A DNA stretch of 52,697 nucleotides from an uncultured Anaerolineales bacterium (GCA_903825565.1 CAIKBD010000187.1:1-52697); one strand, 5' to 3'. Shown: positions 24,159 to 33,150, counted from the first letter of the stretch. Numbers and translations: made by a program. Notes: generated from the sequence alone by a model not told the origin.

Positions 24159-25112
24159 ATGATCAAGCGAATGGTTTTGGGCATCGTGCTCCTGATCGCG
24201 CTCGGTGCGTGCGCCGCGCCGCTCGCGCCCGCGGCGCAACAACCGGTGCTGTTGCGAATCGGCGTGCTGCCGATCACCGATGTCGTGCCGATGTACGTCG
24301 CGGAGCAACAACGCTATTTTCTCGAGCAAGGTCTCAGCGTCGAGTTGGTGCCGGCGGGCAGTGCGGCGGAGCGCGATCAGATGCTCTTGACCGGGCAAAT
24401 TGACGGACAATTGAACGATCTCGTCTCGACGGTTCTGTTCAACGCCAAAGAATCTAAAATCAAGATCGTGCGCACGGCGCGCATCGCTTTCAAGAACGCG
24501 CCCGAATATTGGATTCTCGCGCCGAAGGACAGCGCGATCAAGACGGCGCAGGACTTGAAGGGCAAAGAGATCGCCATTTCGCAAAATTCGGTGATCGAGT
24601 ACGTCACGCAACGGTTGCTCGAAGCGGAGGGGCTGAGCGTTGCCGACATCAAGACGACGAACGTGCCGGCGATTCCGACGCGCTTGCAATTGCTGGAGCA
24701 AAACCAAGTTGCCGCGGCGACGTTGCCCGATCCCTTGGCGTCGCTGGCGATTCTGAACGGCGCGCGCATCGTCGTGGATGACAGCAAGTACCCCCAGTTC
24801 AGCATGAGCGTGCTCAGTTTCCGCAACGAAATTTTGACGCAACGCGCCGGCGACGTGAAAAAATTCCTCACCGCGTACGACAAAGCGGTAAACGACATTC
24901 GGAGCAAGCCGGAGCAATTCCGCAACACGCTGATCGAACGCGGACGTGTGCCCGACCAATTGAAGGACAAGTACCAGTTTCCGCCGTTTCCCGATCCCGG
25001 CATTCCGTCCAAAGCCCAGTGGGACGATGTGGTGAAATGGGCGCTCGACAAAAAATTGATCGCGGCGGCGGTAACGTTCGAGTCGTCCGTGGACGCAGGG
25101 TTTATCAAGTAA
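24159..25112 (+). CDS. ABC substrate-binding lipoprotein, SsuA/NMT1 type
   Basis: Solute-binding lipoprotein of 317 residues; lipobox ALGAC (Cys18). A type II periplasmic-binding fold of the NMT1/SsuA/ThiY group is indicated by LLRIGVLPITDVVPMYVAEQ, LTGQIDGQLNDLVS, TAQDLKGKEIAISQNSVIEY and PAIPTRLQLLEQNQVAAATLPDP. AGGAGGAAAA precedes the ATG. It sits between UbiA and UbiE with its ATPase and permease. The substrate is unknown; a role in taking up or salvaging an aromatic or menaquinone precursor would explain the position but is inference. Confidence 0.88.
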   Translation: MIKRMVLGIVLLIALGACAAPLAPAAQQPVLLRIGVLPITDVVPMYVAEQQRYFLEQGLSVELVPAGSAAERDQMLLTGQIDGQLNDLVSTVLFNAKESKIKIVRTARIAFKNAPEYWILAPKDSAIKTAQDLKGKEIAISQNSVIEYVTQRLLEAEGLSVADIKTTNVPAIPTRLQLLEQNQVAAATLPDPLASLAILNGARIVVDDSKYPQFSMSVLSFRNEILTQRAGDVKKFLTAYDKAVNDIRSKPEQFRNTLIERGRVPDQLKDKYQFPPFPDPGIPSKAQWDDVVKWALDKKLIAAAVTFESSVDAGFIK

Positions 25113-25124
25113 TTGCAGATTGCA

Positions 25125-25159
25125 GATTGCAGATTTTCGTAAATCATAAATCTGCAATC
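25125..25159 (+). repeat. Intra-operon hairpin with tandem GCAGATT units
   Basis: GATTGCAGATTT (25125-25136) and AAATCTGCAATC (25148-25159), a perfect 12-bp inverted repeat, preceded by three tandem GCAGATT units. It lies in the 57-bp gap between the binding-protein and ATPase genes and could set the ratio of their expression by stabilising the upstream mRNA. Confidence 0.55.
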
Positions 25160-25169
25160 CTAAATCGCC

Positions 25170-25922
25170 ATGATTGACATTCGCGAGATCACCTTTACCT
25201 ATCCCGGTCAAACCACGCCGCTGTTCGACGCGTTCACCTGGCGCGTCGCGCGCGGCGAATTTTGGTCGGTGCTCGGCGCGTCCGGTTGCGGCAAGTCCAC
25301 GTTGTTGCATCTCATTGTCGGCGTGCGCGCGGCGAACCGTGGCGCGCTCACCGTCAACGCCGAAAGCGTGCCGCGTAAAAAAAATCGCGGCAAGACCGGG
25401 CTGGTGTTGCAAGATTACGGCTTGCTACCCTGGGCAACGGTGCGCGAAAATGTCGAACTGGGTTTGCGGATTCGTGAATTTTACGGGCAAGGCGATGGAA
25501 ACCGGGCGGCGGTCGAATTTTGGCTGGAGCGGTTCGGGCTTGCCGCGCACGCCAAAAAATATCCGGCGCAATTGTCCGGCGGACAACGCCAGCGCGCGGC
25601 AATCGCGCGCACGCTCGTGATCGAGCCGGACGTGCTACTGATGGACGAGCCGTTTTCCGCGCTCGACGCGCCAACGCGCGAAGACCTCGAAATGCTCACG
25701 CTGAACTTGCAAGCCGAAACCCAAACGACGACCGTGTTCGTCACGCACAGCATCGAAGAGGCGGTGTTCCTGGGACGCAAAATCCTGATCCTGGGATCGC
25801 CGCCGCATCGCTCGCCGGCGCGCGTCGTGGATAATCCGGGCGCGGGGCGCGGCGAGTATCGTAACGAGCCGGCGTTCGCCGCCCAAGCGCGCGTGTTGCG
25901 CGAGTTGCTCAAGCGCGAGTGA
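25170..25922 (+). CDS. ABC transporter ATPase, SsuB/TauB type
   Basis: ABC ATPase of 250 residues. Walker A GASGCGKST, Q-loop LQDYGLLPW, signature LSGGQRQRAAIARTL, Walker B LLMDEPFSALD and H-loop FVTHSIEEAV follow the nitrate/sulfonate/taurine group. No usual Shine-Dalgarno sequence is seen before the ATG, which follows the hairpin at 25125-25159. The permease gene starts 7 bp after its stop. Confidence 0.9.
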   Translation: MIDIREITFTYPGQTTPLFDAFTWRVARGEFWSVLGASGCGKSTLLHLIVGVRAANRGALTVNAESVPRKKNRGKTGLVLQDYGLLPWATVRENVELGLRIREFYGQGDGNRAAVEFWLERFGLAAHAKKYPAQLSGGQRQRAAIARTLVIEPDVLLMDEPFSALDAPTREDLEMLTLNLQAETQTTTVFVTHSIEEAVFLGRKILILGSPPHRSPARVVDNPGAGRGEYRNEPAFAAQARVLRELLKRE

Positions 25923-25929
25923 GGGCATT

Positions 25930-26670
25930 ATGCGAAACCGTGACATTCTTCTCGCCGCGCTGGCGATCCTCGTCGTTTGGGAAATTGCCGCGCTGATCTT
26001 ACACCGCGAAATTTTGCCCGCGCCGACCGTCGTGTTGGGCGCGCTCGTTACGCAATTGCCGCGCTCGCTCGGCGCGCACTTTGCCGTGAGCGCGTGGCGC
26101 GTCATTGCGAGCATCGCGCTGGCGATTTTGTTGGCGACGCCGGCGGGCTTGGCGCTCGCGCAGTATCCGCGCGCCAATCGGTTCTTTGCGCCGGTGATCT
26201 ACCTGACGTACCCGATTCCGAAAATCGTGTTTCTGCCGATTGTGATCTTGTTTCTCGGCATCGGCGACGCATCGAAAATTTTCGTCATCTTTTTGATCTT
26301 GTTCTTTCAAATTCTGGTGATCGTGCGCGATCAGGCGTTGGCGATCCGCGCCGAGTTGATCTACTCGGTGCGTTCGCTTGGCGCGGGACGACGCGCGCTG
26401 TTGCGTTTCGTCTACTTGCCGGCGACGTTGCCTGCTGTGCTCACCTCGATCCGGCTCAGTATCGGCACGGCGGTTGCCGTGTTGTTCTTTGCCGAAACGT
26501 TTGCGACAACTTCGGGTTTGGGCTATTACGTGGTCACGGACACGTTCCAGCGGATCGCCTTTCCCGAAATGTACGCCGGCATCGTGGCGATGAGCGTGCT
26601 CGGTTTGTTGTTGTATTTCGTCGTGGATTTTCTCGAACGGAAATTGTGTCCGTATCTGTTCGCCAAATGA
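25930..26670 (+). CDS. ABC transporter permease, SsuC/TauC type
   Basis: Inner-membrane permease of 246 residues with about six membrane segments. The stretch YPIPKIVFLPIVILFLGIGDASK and the EAA loop RSLGAGRRALLRFVYLPATLPAVLTSIRL are typical. TGAGGGC before the ATG gives a ribosome site. Its TGA overlaps the ATG of the methyltransferase (ATGA), which ties the transporter tightly to the quinone gene. Confidence 0.9.
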   Translation: MRNRDILLAALAILVVWEIAALILHREILPAPTVVLGALVTQLPRSLGAHFAVSAWRVIASIALAILLATPAGLALAQYPRANRFFAPVIYLTYPIPKIVFLPIVILFLGIGDASKIFVIFLILFFQILVIVRDQALAIRAELIYSVRSLGAGRRALLRFVYLPATLPAVLTSIRLSIGTAVAVLFFAETFATTSGLGYYVVTDTFQRIAFPEMYAGIVAMSVLGLLLYFVVDFLERKLCPYLFAK

Positions 26671-27380
26671 ATTTTCGGTTCGTCCCGTTGAAATTGAAAA
26701 TGGATAAAGCGACTTTTGTGCAAACCATGTTCGACGCGATTGCGCCGCGTTACGATTTGATGAACGCGGTGATGACGTTTGGGCAACATCAGCAGCTGCG
26801 CCGCGCCGCCGCCAAGTTGGCGTTGCCGCCGCGCAACGGCTTGGCGCTCGACCTGGCGACCGGCACGGGCGATTTCGCCAGCGCCTTGCGCGAGGCGGAG
26901 CCGACGTGTCGCGTGGTCGGCGTGGATTTTGCGCTTGAGATGATGCGCCTGGGGCAAACGAAATACCACGGGCGTGTAATGTTTGCGGCGGGCGATATGT
27001 TGCGCTTGCCTCTGCCCGCTGACACTTTTGATTGCGCGGTCAACGGGTTTGTGCTGCGGAACGTCGCCGATGTGCGCGTGGCGTTCGCCGAGATGCGCCG
27101 CGTGCTCAAACCGGGCGGGCGCGCGATCAGTTTGGAAATCACTTCGCCGCGCACGCCGATCTGGAAAAATGTTTTTGGGATTTATTTCGATCATCTCATG
27201 CCGCGTCTCGGCGGTTGGTTGAGCGGACAGCCGGCGGCGTATCGCTACTTGCCGCAATCGGTGCACGCGTTTCTCAAACCGGAACAGGTTGTCGCGGTGA
27301 TGCGCGACCTGGGTTTTCGAGACGCGGCGTTTCAACGCTGGGCGCTCGGCGCGATGGCAGTCTATGTAGGCGTCAAGTGA
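26667..27380 (+). CDS. ubiE: UbiE/MenG-type quinone C-methyltransferase
   Basis: SAM-dependent methyltransferase of 237 residues, expected to methylate demethylmenaquinone. FDAIAPRYDLMNAVMTFGQHQQLRR and the SAM motif LDLATGTGDFA identify the UbiE/MenG family, with AAGDMLRLPLPADTFD and NGFVLRNVADVRVAF following. The ATG at 26667 overlaps the permease stop; ATG 26700 (MDKATF) would match the family start more closely but has no ribosome site. Final gene of the apparent UbiD-UbiA-ABC-UbiE operon. Confidence 0.88.
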   Translation: MNFRFVPLKLKMDKATFVQTMFDAIAPRYDLMNAVMTFGQHQQLRRAAAKLALPPRNGLALDLATGTGDFASALREAEPTCRVVGVDFALEMMRLGQTKYHGRVMFAAGDMLRLPLPADTFDCAVNGFVLRNVADVRVAFAEMRRVLKPGGRAISLEITSPRTPIWKNVFGIYFDHLMPRLGGWLSGQPAAYRYLPQSVHAFLKPEQVVAVMRDLGFRDAAFQRWALGAMAVYVGVK

Positions 27381-27440
27381 TCGGACATTGGGGAACGGTT
27401 GTCTGGGGCAAGCCATTGATTACGCACGCGGGAGGCGGAG

Positions 27441-27875
27441 ATGAGTCATTCGGGCGGAACGATCAGTCACTTGCAGATCAAGGTGGCGCGCGACGCGCCG
27501 ATGCAAGCGCGCGATGTGTTACACGCTGTCGCTGACCTGGGATTGGACGGCGATGTGAACGCGCGCGCAGGGAGCGCGCGACAGGTTTTGTTTATGGACG
27601 AGGAAACGCTGGCAGCGTTCGAGTTGCCGAACGGACGCGTGCGCGAAAACATTACAACGCGCGGTATTGCTCTGCAAACGCTGGCGGCAGGGGCGCGCGT
27701 GCGCGCGGGCGCCGCCGTGTTTGAAATCACCAAGCCATGCGATCCGTGCGGCTTTATTGACGACATTCGCCCGGGATTGCGCGAAGCGATGGAGGGCAAG
27801 CGCGGCATGTTGGCGCGCGTGATCCAGGGCGGCGAGTTGCGCGTCGGCGACGCCATCGAAATCATCCCCGCGTAA
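27441..27875 (+). CDS. MOSC-domain protein
   Basis: Soluble MOSC-domain protein of 144 residues. The strands ADLGLDGDVNARAGSARQVLFMDEETL and GRVRENITTRGIALQTL, plus the conserved cysteine region ITKPCDPCGFI, fit stand-alone MOSC proteins, which bind or transfer sulfur to molybdenum or tungsten cofactors. GGGAGGCGGAG precedes the ATG. It is convergent with the AOR-MoaD pair, only 18 bp away, which supports a role in that enzyme's cofactor. Confidence 0.85.
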   Translation: MSHSGGTISHLQIKVARDAPMQARDVLHAVADLGLDGDVNARAGSARQVLFMDEETLAAFELPNGRVRENITTRGIALQTLAAGARVRAGAAVFEITKPCDPCGFIDDIRPGLREAMEGKRGMLARVIQGGELRVGDAIEIIPA

Positions 27876-27893
27876 AAACCGAACCGCGTTTGG

Positions 27894-28181
27894 TTATCCG
27901 CCGGAGACGGGCGGCAGGATCAACACTTGCGCTCCTTCATGGAGCGGTGTTTCGACCCCCTGCAAAAAATGAATTGCCCTGCCGTTGATCAGGATTTGTA
28001 TGTACGGCAGAACCGCGTTGCTATTTGGCTCGAACAGGCGCGCGGCGAGTTGGTCACCCCACCTGGCTCTCACATAGTTCAAGAGGTCTTGAACGGTTGC
28101 GGCATCCGGGAGTTCGAGCTCGGTCTGCCGCTGACCGATAATGTCTTTGAATCCCAGGATGGTGTGAAGCGTGATCTGCAT
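27894..28181 (-). CDS. MoaD/ThiS-family sulfur carrier
   Basis: Beta-grasp sulfur carrier of 95 residues ending in the required diglycine (PPVSGG), the site of adenylation and thiocarboxylation. LELPDAATVQDLLNYV and HEGAQVLILPPV fit the family. Its start is 11 bp after the AOR stop, so it is probably co-transcribed and may supply dithiolene sulfur for that enzyme's tungstopterin. No MoaE or MoeB/ThiF partner is in the window. Confidence 0.9.
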   Translation of the reverse strand: MQITLHTILGFKDIIGQRQTELELPDAATVQDLLNYVRARWGDQLAARLFEPNSNAVLPYIQILINGRAIHFLQGVETPLHEGAQVLILPPVSGG

Positions 28182-28192
28182 CGCCGGCGAAC

Positions 28193-30067
28193 CTACACGC
28201 CCAACTGATCCGCAACGTATGCCAATCCCAGGTCGGTCAACTTTTGCCGCGTGGGCACGCCAGTCCGAACATCCCAGCCGCGCAACGCATAATACTCGTC
28301 GAGCATCTTGTTCAGGTCGGCTCGGCTGAGCACGTTGCCTTTGGACGCGCCGGCGGGGAGCGGCTCGGTCAGCAATCTTTCGGGCAAGGTGTCATCCGCG
28401 CGCGTCAAGCCCTCGCGGACGTTAAATGCTTTGGCGAGGTTGTTGACGCGTTCGCCCACTTGCAGGACTTGCTCCGGTGTGAATGACAAACCCGTTACCG
28501 CTTCCATCAGCGTCGCCGTGTTCTGGCACGCCGTGGCGGGCACCGCCATGTCGAGGAGGAACGCGCACATGGGGGCGCAGTCCAAGGTTGCTGTTCGAAC
28601 ATCCTGATTCCAGATCGTCAGTTTGCCCTTGCCATCGGTTGACAGGCGATCCACGTGCCAGGGTACGGGCACGCCGAAAACTTCTTGAAACGCATAACCG
28701 CGACAATGATCCGCGCCGGTGTACGCGGTCGCAAAGCCCAGTCCATGCCCCTTGAGCGCGCGCACGTCGTAGCCGGGAAGCTCCAACCCTTTGACGTGCA
28801 TCGCATATTTTTCCGTGCCCTCGCCGATGCGCTTTGCCGCCGCGCGACTGCCATCGGCAAGGAGGTCGCCGACGCCGTCCCGATACGCGATCTTGCGGAG
28901 AACTTGCAACATGGCTTGGTCGTTGCCGAAACGCAAATCAATGCCGTCGGTATCCGCGCGCGTGAACAGCCCTTTCTCATAAAGTTCCATTGCAAACGAA
29001 ATGGTCACGCCGGCGGAAATGGTGTCGAGTCCCAGTTCATCGCACAAGCGATCCGCGGCGATGATGGGGTCTACGCGATCCACGCCGACGCCGCTCCCCA
29101 GCGAATAGACCGTTTCAAAGTCGGGTCCTTCCGTGAGGATGCCGGCATACTCGCCCGTTTGGGCGACTTTGAGTTGGCTACACCCGACGGGGCAATCGTG
29201 GCAGTGTTCTCTGCCGACGATGCGCGTGGCTTGCGCGTCGCGCCCGATGCCTTCAACCGGCACAAACGCGCCGGTGGCAGTCCAGTTCTTGGCGGGGAGG
29301 ACGCCCAGCGCGCCGGCGAGATCCGTCACCATCGGCGTGCCGTGATGCGAAAATTCGGGATAGAGCACGGGGCTGGCTTTGAACGCTTGGAGTAGCTCAC
29401 TGCGCCCGACTTTGTATTTTTGCGCGGAGTCAATTGCAACGGTATCCGTTCCCCGAACGGCAAGCGCTTTGAGGTTTTTCGATCCCATCACCGCGCCCAA
29501 GCCCTTGCGCCCCACCGCGCGGCGTTCGTTGACCAAGCACGCCATCTTGCTCAAGTGTTCGCCGGCGGGCCCGATGCAACACACGCGCACGTTTTGATCG
29601 CGCAATTCGTTTTTGACGAGTTGCTGGCAATCGAAGGTGAGCGTACCCCACGTGTGCCGGGCATCGTGAAATTTGACATCCTGTCCCAGGATGGAAACAT
29701 AGGTCGGCTTGTCCGCCTTGCCCTCGACGATGATGACATCCCACCCGGCGAATTTGAGTTCGGTGGGAAATTCGCCGCCGGACAATGCCACGCCCACCGC
29801 GCCGGTGAGTGGCGACTTGGCGGTCACGGACATTCGGCTCGCGCAAGGAATGCCGGCGCCCGTAAAAGGACCTGCCGCAAAAACGAGGATGTTGTCCGAC
29901 CCGAGCGGGTCGGTTCCCGGCTTGACCTCATCGAACAAGTATTTGATGCCAAAGCCAGCCCCGCCGATAAAATTCCGCGCTAGTTCTTCCGGCAACGGTT
30001 CCGCGCGCGTTGTCTTGTGGGTGAGATTGATCCGCAGGACCTTGCCCGTGTATCCGCCAGAGTACAT
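28193..30067 (-). CDS. aor: Aldehyde:ferredoxin oxidoreductase (tungsten-containing)
   Basis: Cytosolic tungstopterin/[4Fe-4S] enzyme of 624 residues that oxidises aldehydes to acids with ferredoxin, or runs in reverse. The N-terminal GYTGKVLRINLT and IGGAGFGIKYLFDE are typical. The cluster ligands fit the AOR pattern C-x2-C-x3-C at Cys289, Cys292 and Cys296, with Cys501 (in LDCAPMCAFL) the likely fourth. The pterin-binding regions GPFTGAGIPCASR and GRKGLGAVMGSKNLKA are present. ATG 30067 has AGGAAGGA upstream. Its neighbour, a Zn-alcohol dehydrogenase, could provide the aldehyde. The tungstate operon 7 kb away fits its metal need. Confidence 0.95.
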   Translation of the reverse strand: MYSGGYTGKVLRINLTHKTTRAEPLPEELARNFIGGAGFGIKYLFDEVKPGTDPLGSDNILVFAAGPFTGAGIPCASRMSVTAKSPLTGAVGVALSGGEFPTELKFAGWDVIIVEGKADKPTYVSILGQDVKFHDARHTWGTLTFDCQQLVKNELRDQNVRVCCIGPAGEHLSKMACLVNERRAVGRKGLGAVMGSKNLKALAVRGTDTVAIDSAQKYKVGRSELLQAFKASPVLYPEFSHHGTPMVTDLAGALGVLPAKNWTATGAFVPVEGIGRDAQATRIVGREHCHDCPVGCSQLKVAQTGEYAGILTEGPDFETVYSLGSGVGVDRVDPIIAADRLCDELGLDTISAGVTISFAMELYEKGLFTRADTDGIDLRFGNDQAMLQVLRKIAYRDGVGDLLADGSRAAAKRIGEGTEKYAMHVKGLELPGYDVRALKGHGLGFATAYTGADHCRGYAFQEVFGVPVPWHVDRLSTDGKGKLTIWNQDVRTATLDCAPMCAFLLDMAVPATACQNTATLMEAVTGLSFTPEQVLQVGERVNNLAKAFNVREGLTRADDTLPERLLTEPLPAGASKGNVLSRADLNKMLDEYYALRGWDVRTGVPTRQKLTDLGLAYVADQLGV

Positions 30068-30111
30068 TTTTATCCTTCCTAAAATTGTCTACCGCCGTCA
30101 CCGTTTGAATT

Positions 30112-31209
30112 TTAGGGTCGTAACACCGGTTTGATGACGCGCCCCTGCGCCATATCCTCGACTGCCTGATTGATTTCGGCGAACGGATAGAATGTGATCA
30201 AGCGGTCAAAGGGAAAGCGCCCTTGAGCATACAGCGCGATCAGTTTCGGAATAAACAAATCGGGGATGGCATCGCCGCCGAGAATGCCTTTCACGGTGCG
30301 CCCGTTCATAATGAGGTCCATGTTGAGCGCCACTTGGGTATTCGGCGGCACCACGCCGACGAGTCCGCACACGCCGAGGCGCGGCAGAACGTCCACCGCC
30401 TGGCGCAACACGCTGGGATTGCCAACGCACTCTAAACTAAATTCTGCGCCGCCGCCGGTAATTTCGATAATGGGCTTGACCGGATCGACTTGACTGGCAT
30501 TGATGCTATGCGTTGCGCCCAATTCCTGCGCCAGTTGCAAACGCTCCGCGCTGATGTCTACGGCGATGATCGTGGTGCAACCGCAAACCACAGCGGCAAG
30601 AATCGCGCTCATGCCAACCGGTCCAACGCCGAAAACGGCGATGCTCGATCCTGGGCGCGGCTGAAACGAATTCATCACCGCGCCCGCGCCGGTCATGATG
30701 CCGCAACCCAGGGGCGCGAGTAGTTCGAGCGGCACATCGGCGCGCACCTTGATCACATTGCGCTCGTTCGCCAGTGCGAAATCGGCGAACGAAGACTGCG
30801 CGAAAAAGGCGCCGTGAACAACTTGGTCGCCTTGACGTAGCGTGGGCGTGCCGTCCGGGCGTGCGCCGTGAAAATTGTGTTGGTGAAAGTTCAGACAGTA
30901 GAGCACCTTGCCGGCTTGACATGCTGGGCAACGCCCACAATAATCCCAAGACATGATCACGTGATCGCCGGGTTTGACTTTGGTCACGCGCGCGCCAACT
31001 TGGACGACCACGCCTGCGCCTTCGTGTCCGAAAACGCTGGGCGGGGGCGGAATCGGCAAGTGACCGTCGCGCGCCCCCAAATCGGTGCCACAGATGCCGA
31101 CGCCGACGATGTGAACCAAAACTTCATCGGCGTTCGGCTCGGCGAGTTGCAGTGGTTCGAGTTGAAACTTGCCAGACGGATTAAAGATGACTGCCGCATG
31201 AATGTCCAT
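30112..31209 (-). CDS. Zn-dependent alcohol dehydrogenase (MDR family)
   Basis: Medium-chain NAD(P)-dependent alcohol dehydrogenase of 365 residues. Catalytic zinc ligands are visible in GICGTD (Cys40) and GHE (His62, Glu63). The structural zinc site is CGRCPACQAGKVLYC. The Rossmann motif is IAVFGVGPVGMSAILAA. The sequence is closest to the aryl/benzyl alcohol and class III types. GGGAGAG is 5-6 bases before the ATG. It lies directly upstream of AOR in the same direction, suggesting alcohol to aldehyde to acid oxidation. Confidence 0.9.
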   Translation of the reverse strand: MDIHAAVIFNPSGKFQLEPLQLAEPNADEVLVHIVGVGICGTDLGARDGHLPIPPPPSVFGHEGAGVVVQVGARVTKVKPGDHVIMSWDYCGRCPACQAGKVLYCLNFHQHNFHGARPDGTPTLRQGDQVVHGAFFAQSSFADFALANERNVIKVRADVPLELLAPLGCGIMTGAGAVMNSFQPRPGSSIAVFGVGPVGMSAILAAVVCGCTTIIAVDISAERLQLAQELGATHSINASQVDPVKPIIEITGGGAEFSLECVGNPSVLRQAVDVLPRLGVCGLVGVVPPNTQVALNMDLIMNGRTVKGILGGDAIPDLFIPKLIALYAQGRFPFDRLITFYPFAEINQAVEDMAQGRVIKPVLRP

Positions 31210-31259
31210 CGCTCTCCCTCACCCATCCGATTCGCTGATTACGCGACTGCCCATCGCAA

Positions 31260-31913
31260 CTAGCGTTTTGCTATAATGTGTTGGCATAGCCGCACGCCAG
31301 CCATCGCATCTTTCCCGTAATAGTCCGCGCCCGTCGTTGCACGCACCTGGTCGTCAATTTGTCCGCCGCCGATGAGGATCGCGAACTTGCCGCCGGTTTG
31401 GTCGCGTTCGTGCCGCAGGTGGGTTACGGTTTCGTGGACGGTTGCGTGTGCCGAAGTCAATAACGCCGAAATGCCGACCACATCGGGCGCGTGGGTCTGC
31501 GTTTGCTTGACGAATTCGGCGGCGGGCACATCTACCCCGAGATCGATCACGGTGAAGCCGTAGCAACGCAACAACATCGCCAAGATATTCTTGCCCATAT
31601 CGTGAATGTCGCCTTGCACCGTCCCCAACAAAATCTTGCCGGTGGCTTGTTGCGTGATCCGATGTTCTAGCAAAGGGTAGACAATATCCGTCACTTCGCG
31701 GAAAATCTCACCTGCCATAATCAAGCCCGCCAGGTAATATTCGCCGCGTTCGTAGCGTTGCCCGACTTGTTGCATTCCCGCTTGACATTCCTCGACAATT
31801 TCGAGCGGATCGTCGCCGTGCGCCAAGCGTTGTTGGACTAGTTTTAGCGCGGTGTGTTCTTCCAAGTTGGCAACGCATTGAATGAGTTCAGCACGTTGAG
31901 CGTTGGTCGCCAT
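31260..31913 (-). CDS. Corrinoid (B12-binding) protein of a methyltransferase system
   Basis: Corrinoid protein of 217 residues, in the MtaC/MttC/MtvC family: helical cap domain about 1-90 and B12-binding domain about 93-217, with the lower-ligand motif GDIHDMGKN (His104) and ISALLTSAHATV, ILIGGGQID and YYGKDAM. Such proteins carry a methyl group from a substrate-specific MtxB enzyme to a second methyltransferase. No MtxB, MtxA or RamA gene is in the window, so it is an orphan here. GGGAGAG precedes the ATG. Confidence 0.9.
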   Translation of the reverse strand: MATNAQRAELIQCVANLEEHTALKLVQQRLAHGDDPLEIVEECQAGMQQVGQRYERGEYYLAGLIMAGEIFREVTDIVYPLLEHRITQQATGKILLGTVQGDIHDMGKNILAMLLRCYGFTVIDLGVDVPAAEFVKQTQTHAPDVVGISALLTSAHATVHETVTHLRHERDQTGGKFAILIGGGQIDDQVRATTGADYYGKDAMAGVRLCQHIIAKR

Positions 31914-31933
31914 CGCTTTTTCTCTCCCGGGCT

Positions 31934-32716
31934 TTACGTCGGTTGGACGCGCGGAACGCCCACGCTGGTTGTGAAACGCAAGTGTGAACTATGGCAAACA
32001 AACCAGCCCCAACTGATCGGCGCATCCTTCAAATCGTAAAAAACATGTTCGATGCAAAACGCGGCGGCCGGAGACGTGGCACCCAACAAGCGCGCTTCTT
32101 CGGCGTTGAGGATCGTCGCTTCGACGCTAAGGTCTCCGCGTTTCAGGACGGTTTCGCCTACGCCGCTGAACAGCCCCTGCAACGATGTCACTTCCATTTC
32201 CGATTCAACCACCGGGCGCGCCGGGTCGTACACCAAGTACTCGCGGTGATAGAAAGCGGGTTGATTGTCAATGCACAAGAGCCGGCGCAAGTAGATGACG
32301 CGTTGCCCGCTGACCAAGTTTAGTTTGCGCGCCGTGCGGTCGTCCGCCGCGCGCACGCGCGCTTCCAGCAACTTGACCTGGGTTTGTTCCTTGTTGCTGA
32401 ACAGGTTTTGCAACTCTTTGAAGCCAAACGTTGCCGCGCCCAACTCGACGCCGCGCACAAACGTGCCGCGCCCTTGCGCGGTGCTGATCACGCCTTGATC
32501 GGCAAGCAAGTTGATGGCGCGGCGCACCGTCATCGGGCTAACGCCATATCGCCCGACGAGTTGCGATTCGGAAGGTAATTGATCGCCCGGATGAAATACG
32601 CCGGTCGCCATGTGATGGCGTAGCAAGTTTGCCAGTTGCGCGTACGCCGGCTCGTACGAGCTACGATCAATGCGATCATTTCGGAGCGCCGGAGGCGTTT
32701 TGCTTTTACGCGTCAT
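31934..32716 (-). CDS. GntR-family regulator with UTRA domain
   Basis: Transcriptional regulator of 260 residues. The GntR winged helix (about 20-90) has AQLANLLRHHMATGVFHPGDQLPSE-type sequence and YGVSPMTVRRAINLLADQGV. A C-terminal UTRA ligand domain (about 105-255) follows. ATG 32716 was chosen over an in-frame TTG at 32752. It sits 20 bp upstream of the corrinoid gene and probably controls this catabolic cluster. The effector is unknown. Confidence 0.88.
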   Translation of the reverse strand: MTRKSKTPPALRNDRIDRSSYEPAYAQLANLLRHHMATGVFHPGDQLPSESQLVGRYGVSPMTVRRAINLLADQGVISTAQGRGTFVRGVELGAATFGFKELQNLFSNKEQTQVKLLEARVRAADDRTARKLNLVSGQRVIYLRRLLCIDNQPAFYHREYLVYDPARPVVESEMEVTSLQGLFSGVGETVLKRGDLSVEATILNAEEARLLGATSPAAAFCIEHVFYDLKDAPISWGWFVCHSSHLRFTTSVGVPRVQPT

Positions 32717-32772
32717 AAGACTCGCTTCAATTTCCTGCGCGCAGTAAAACAATGGGGTGGCGCGCGCCCGCT

Positions 32773-33123
32773 TTACTGGTAGAGGATGAGTGCGATCAAG
32801 TCGAGCGGTTCCGCGCCGATGTTTTTGATGCCATGCCCTTGCCCCGCGGGCGTAAAGGTCACGTCGCCCGCCTGAAGGGTGGTCACCGTACCATTATCGT
32901 TGAACTCGGCTGTCCCATTCAAAATGTAATACGTTTCGGATTCGCCCGTGTGGACGTGATAGCCAATCGAACACCCAGGTTGGATCGTCGTGTGGGCAAA
33001 GACGCGCCCCTTGCGGTACATTTCCGCTTCATCGTTCAGCAAATTGCGAACGGTGATGTGCCCCTCCCCGCCGAATGGTTTTTCGCGCACGAGCACTGTC
33101 TTTTCTGCATTTCGTCGAATCAT
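32773..33123 (-). CDS. Cupin-domain protein
   Basis: Small beta-barrel cupin of 116 residues. The first metal motif GYHVHTGESETYYILNG supplies His56, His58 and Glu62, and the second motif supplies His97 in PAGQGHGIKN. Start chosen at ATG 33123, with GGAG upstream, in place of an in-frame start at 33141. It has one domain and no diagnostic substrate; an isomerase or binding role for the imported compound is possible. Confidence 0.85.
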   Translation of the reverse strand: MIRRNAEKTVLVREKPFGGEGHITVRNLLNDEAEMYRKGRVFAHTTIQPGCSIGYHVHTGESETYYILNGTAEFNDNGTVTTLQAGDVTFTPAGQGHGIKNIGAEPLDLIALILYQ

Positions 33124-33150
33124 CGAAAAACTCTCCTGCATCTAGAATGT

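Noticed and set aside
25113..25136. Tandem GCAGATT units considered as regulatory iterons
   Set aside because: Only three copies, inside an operon, and part of a hairpin; no replication or regulator gene nearby.
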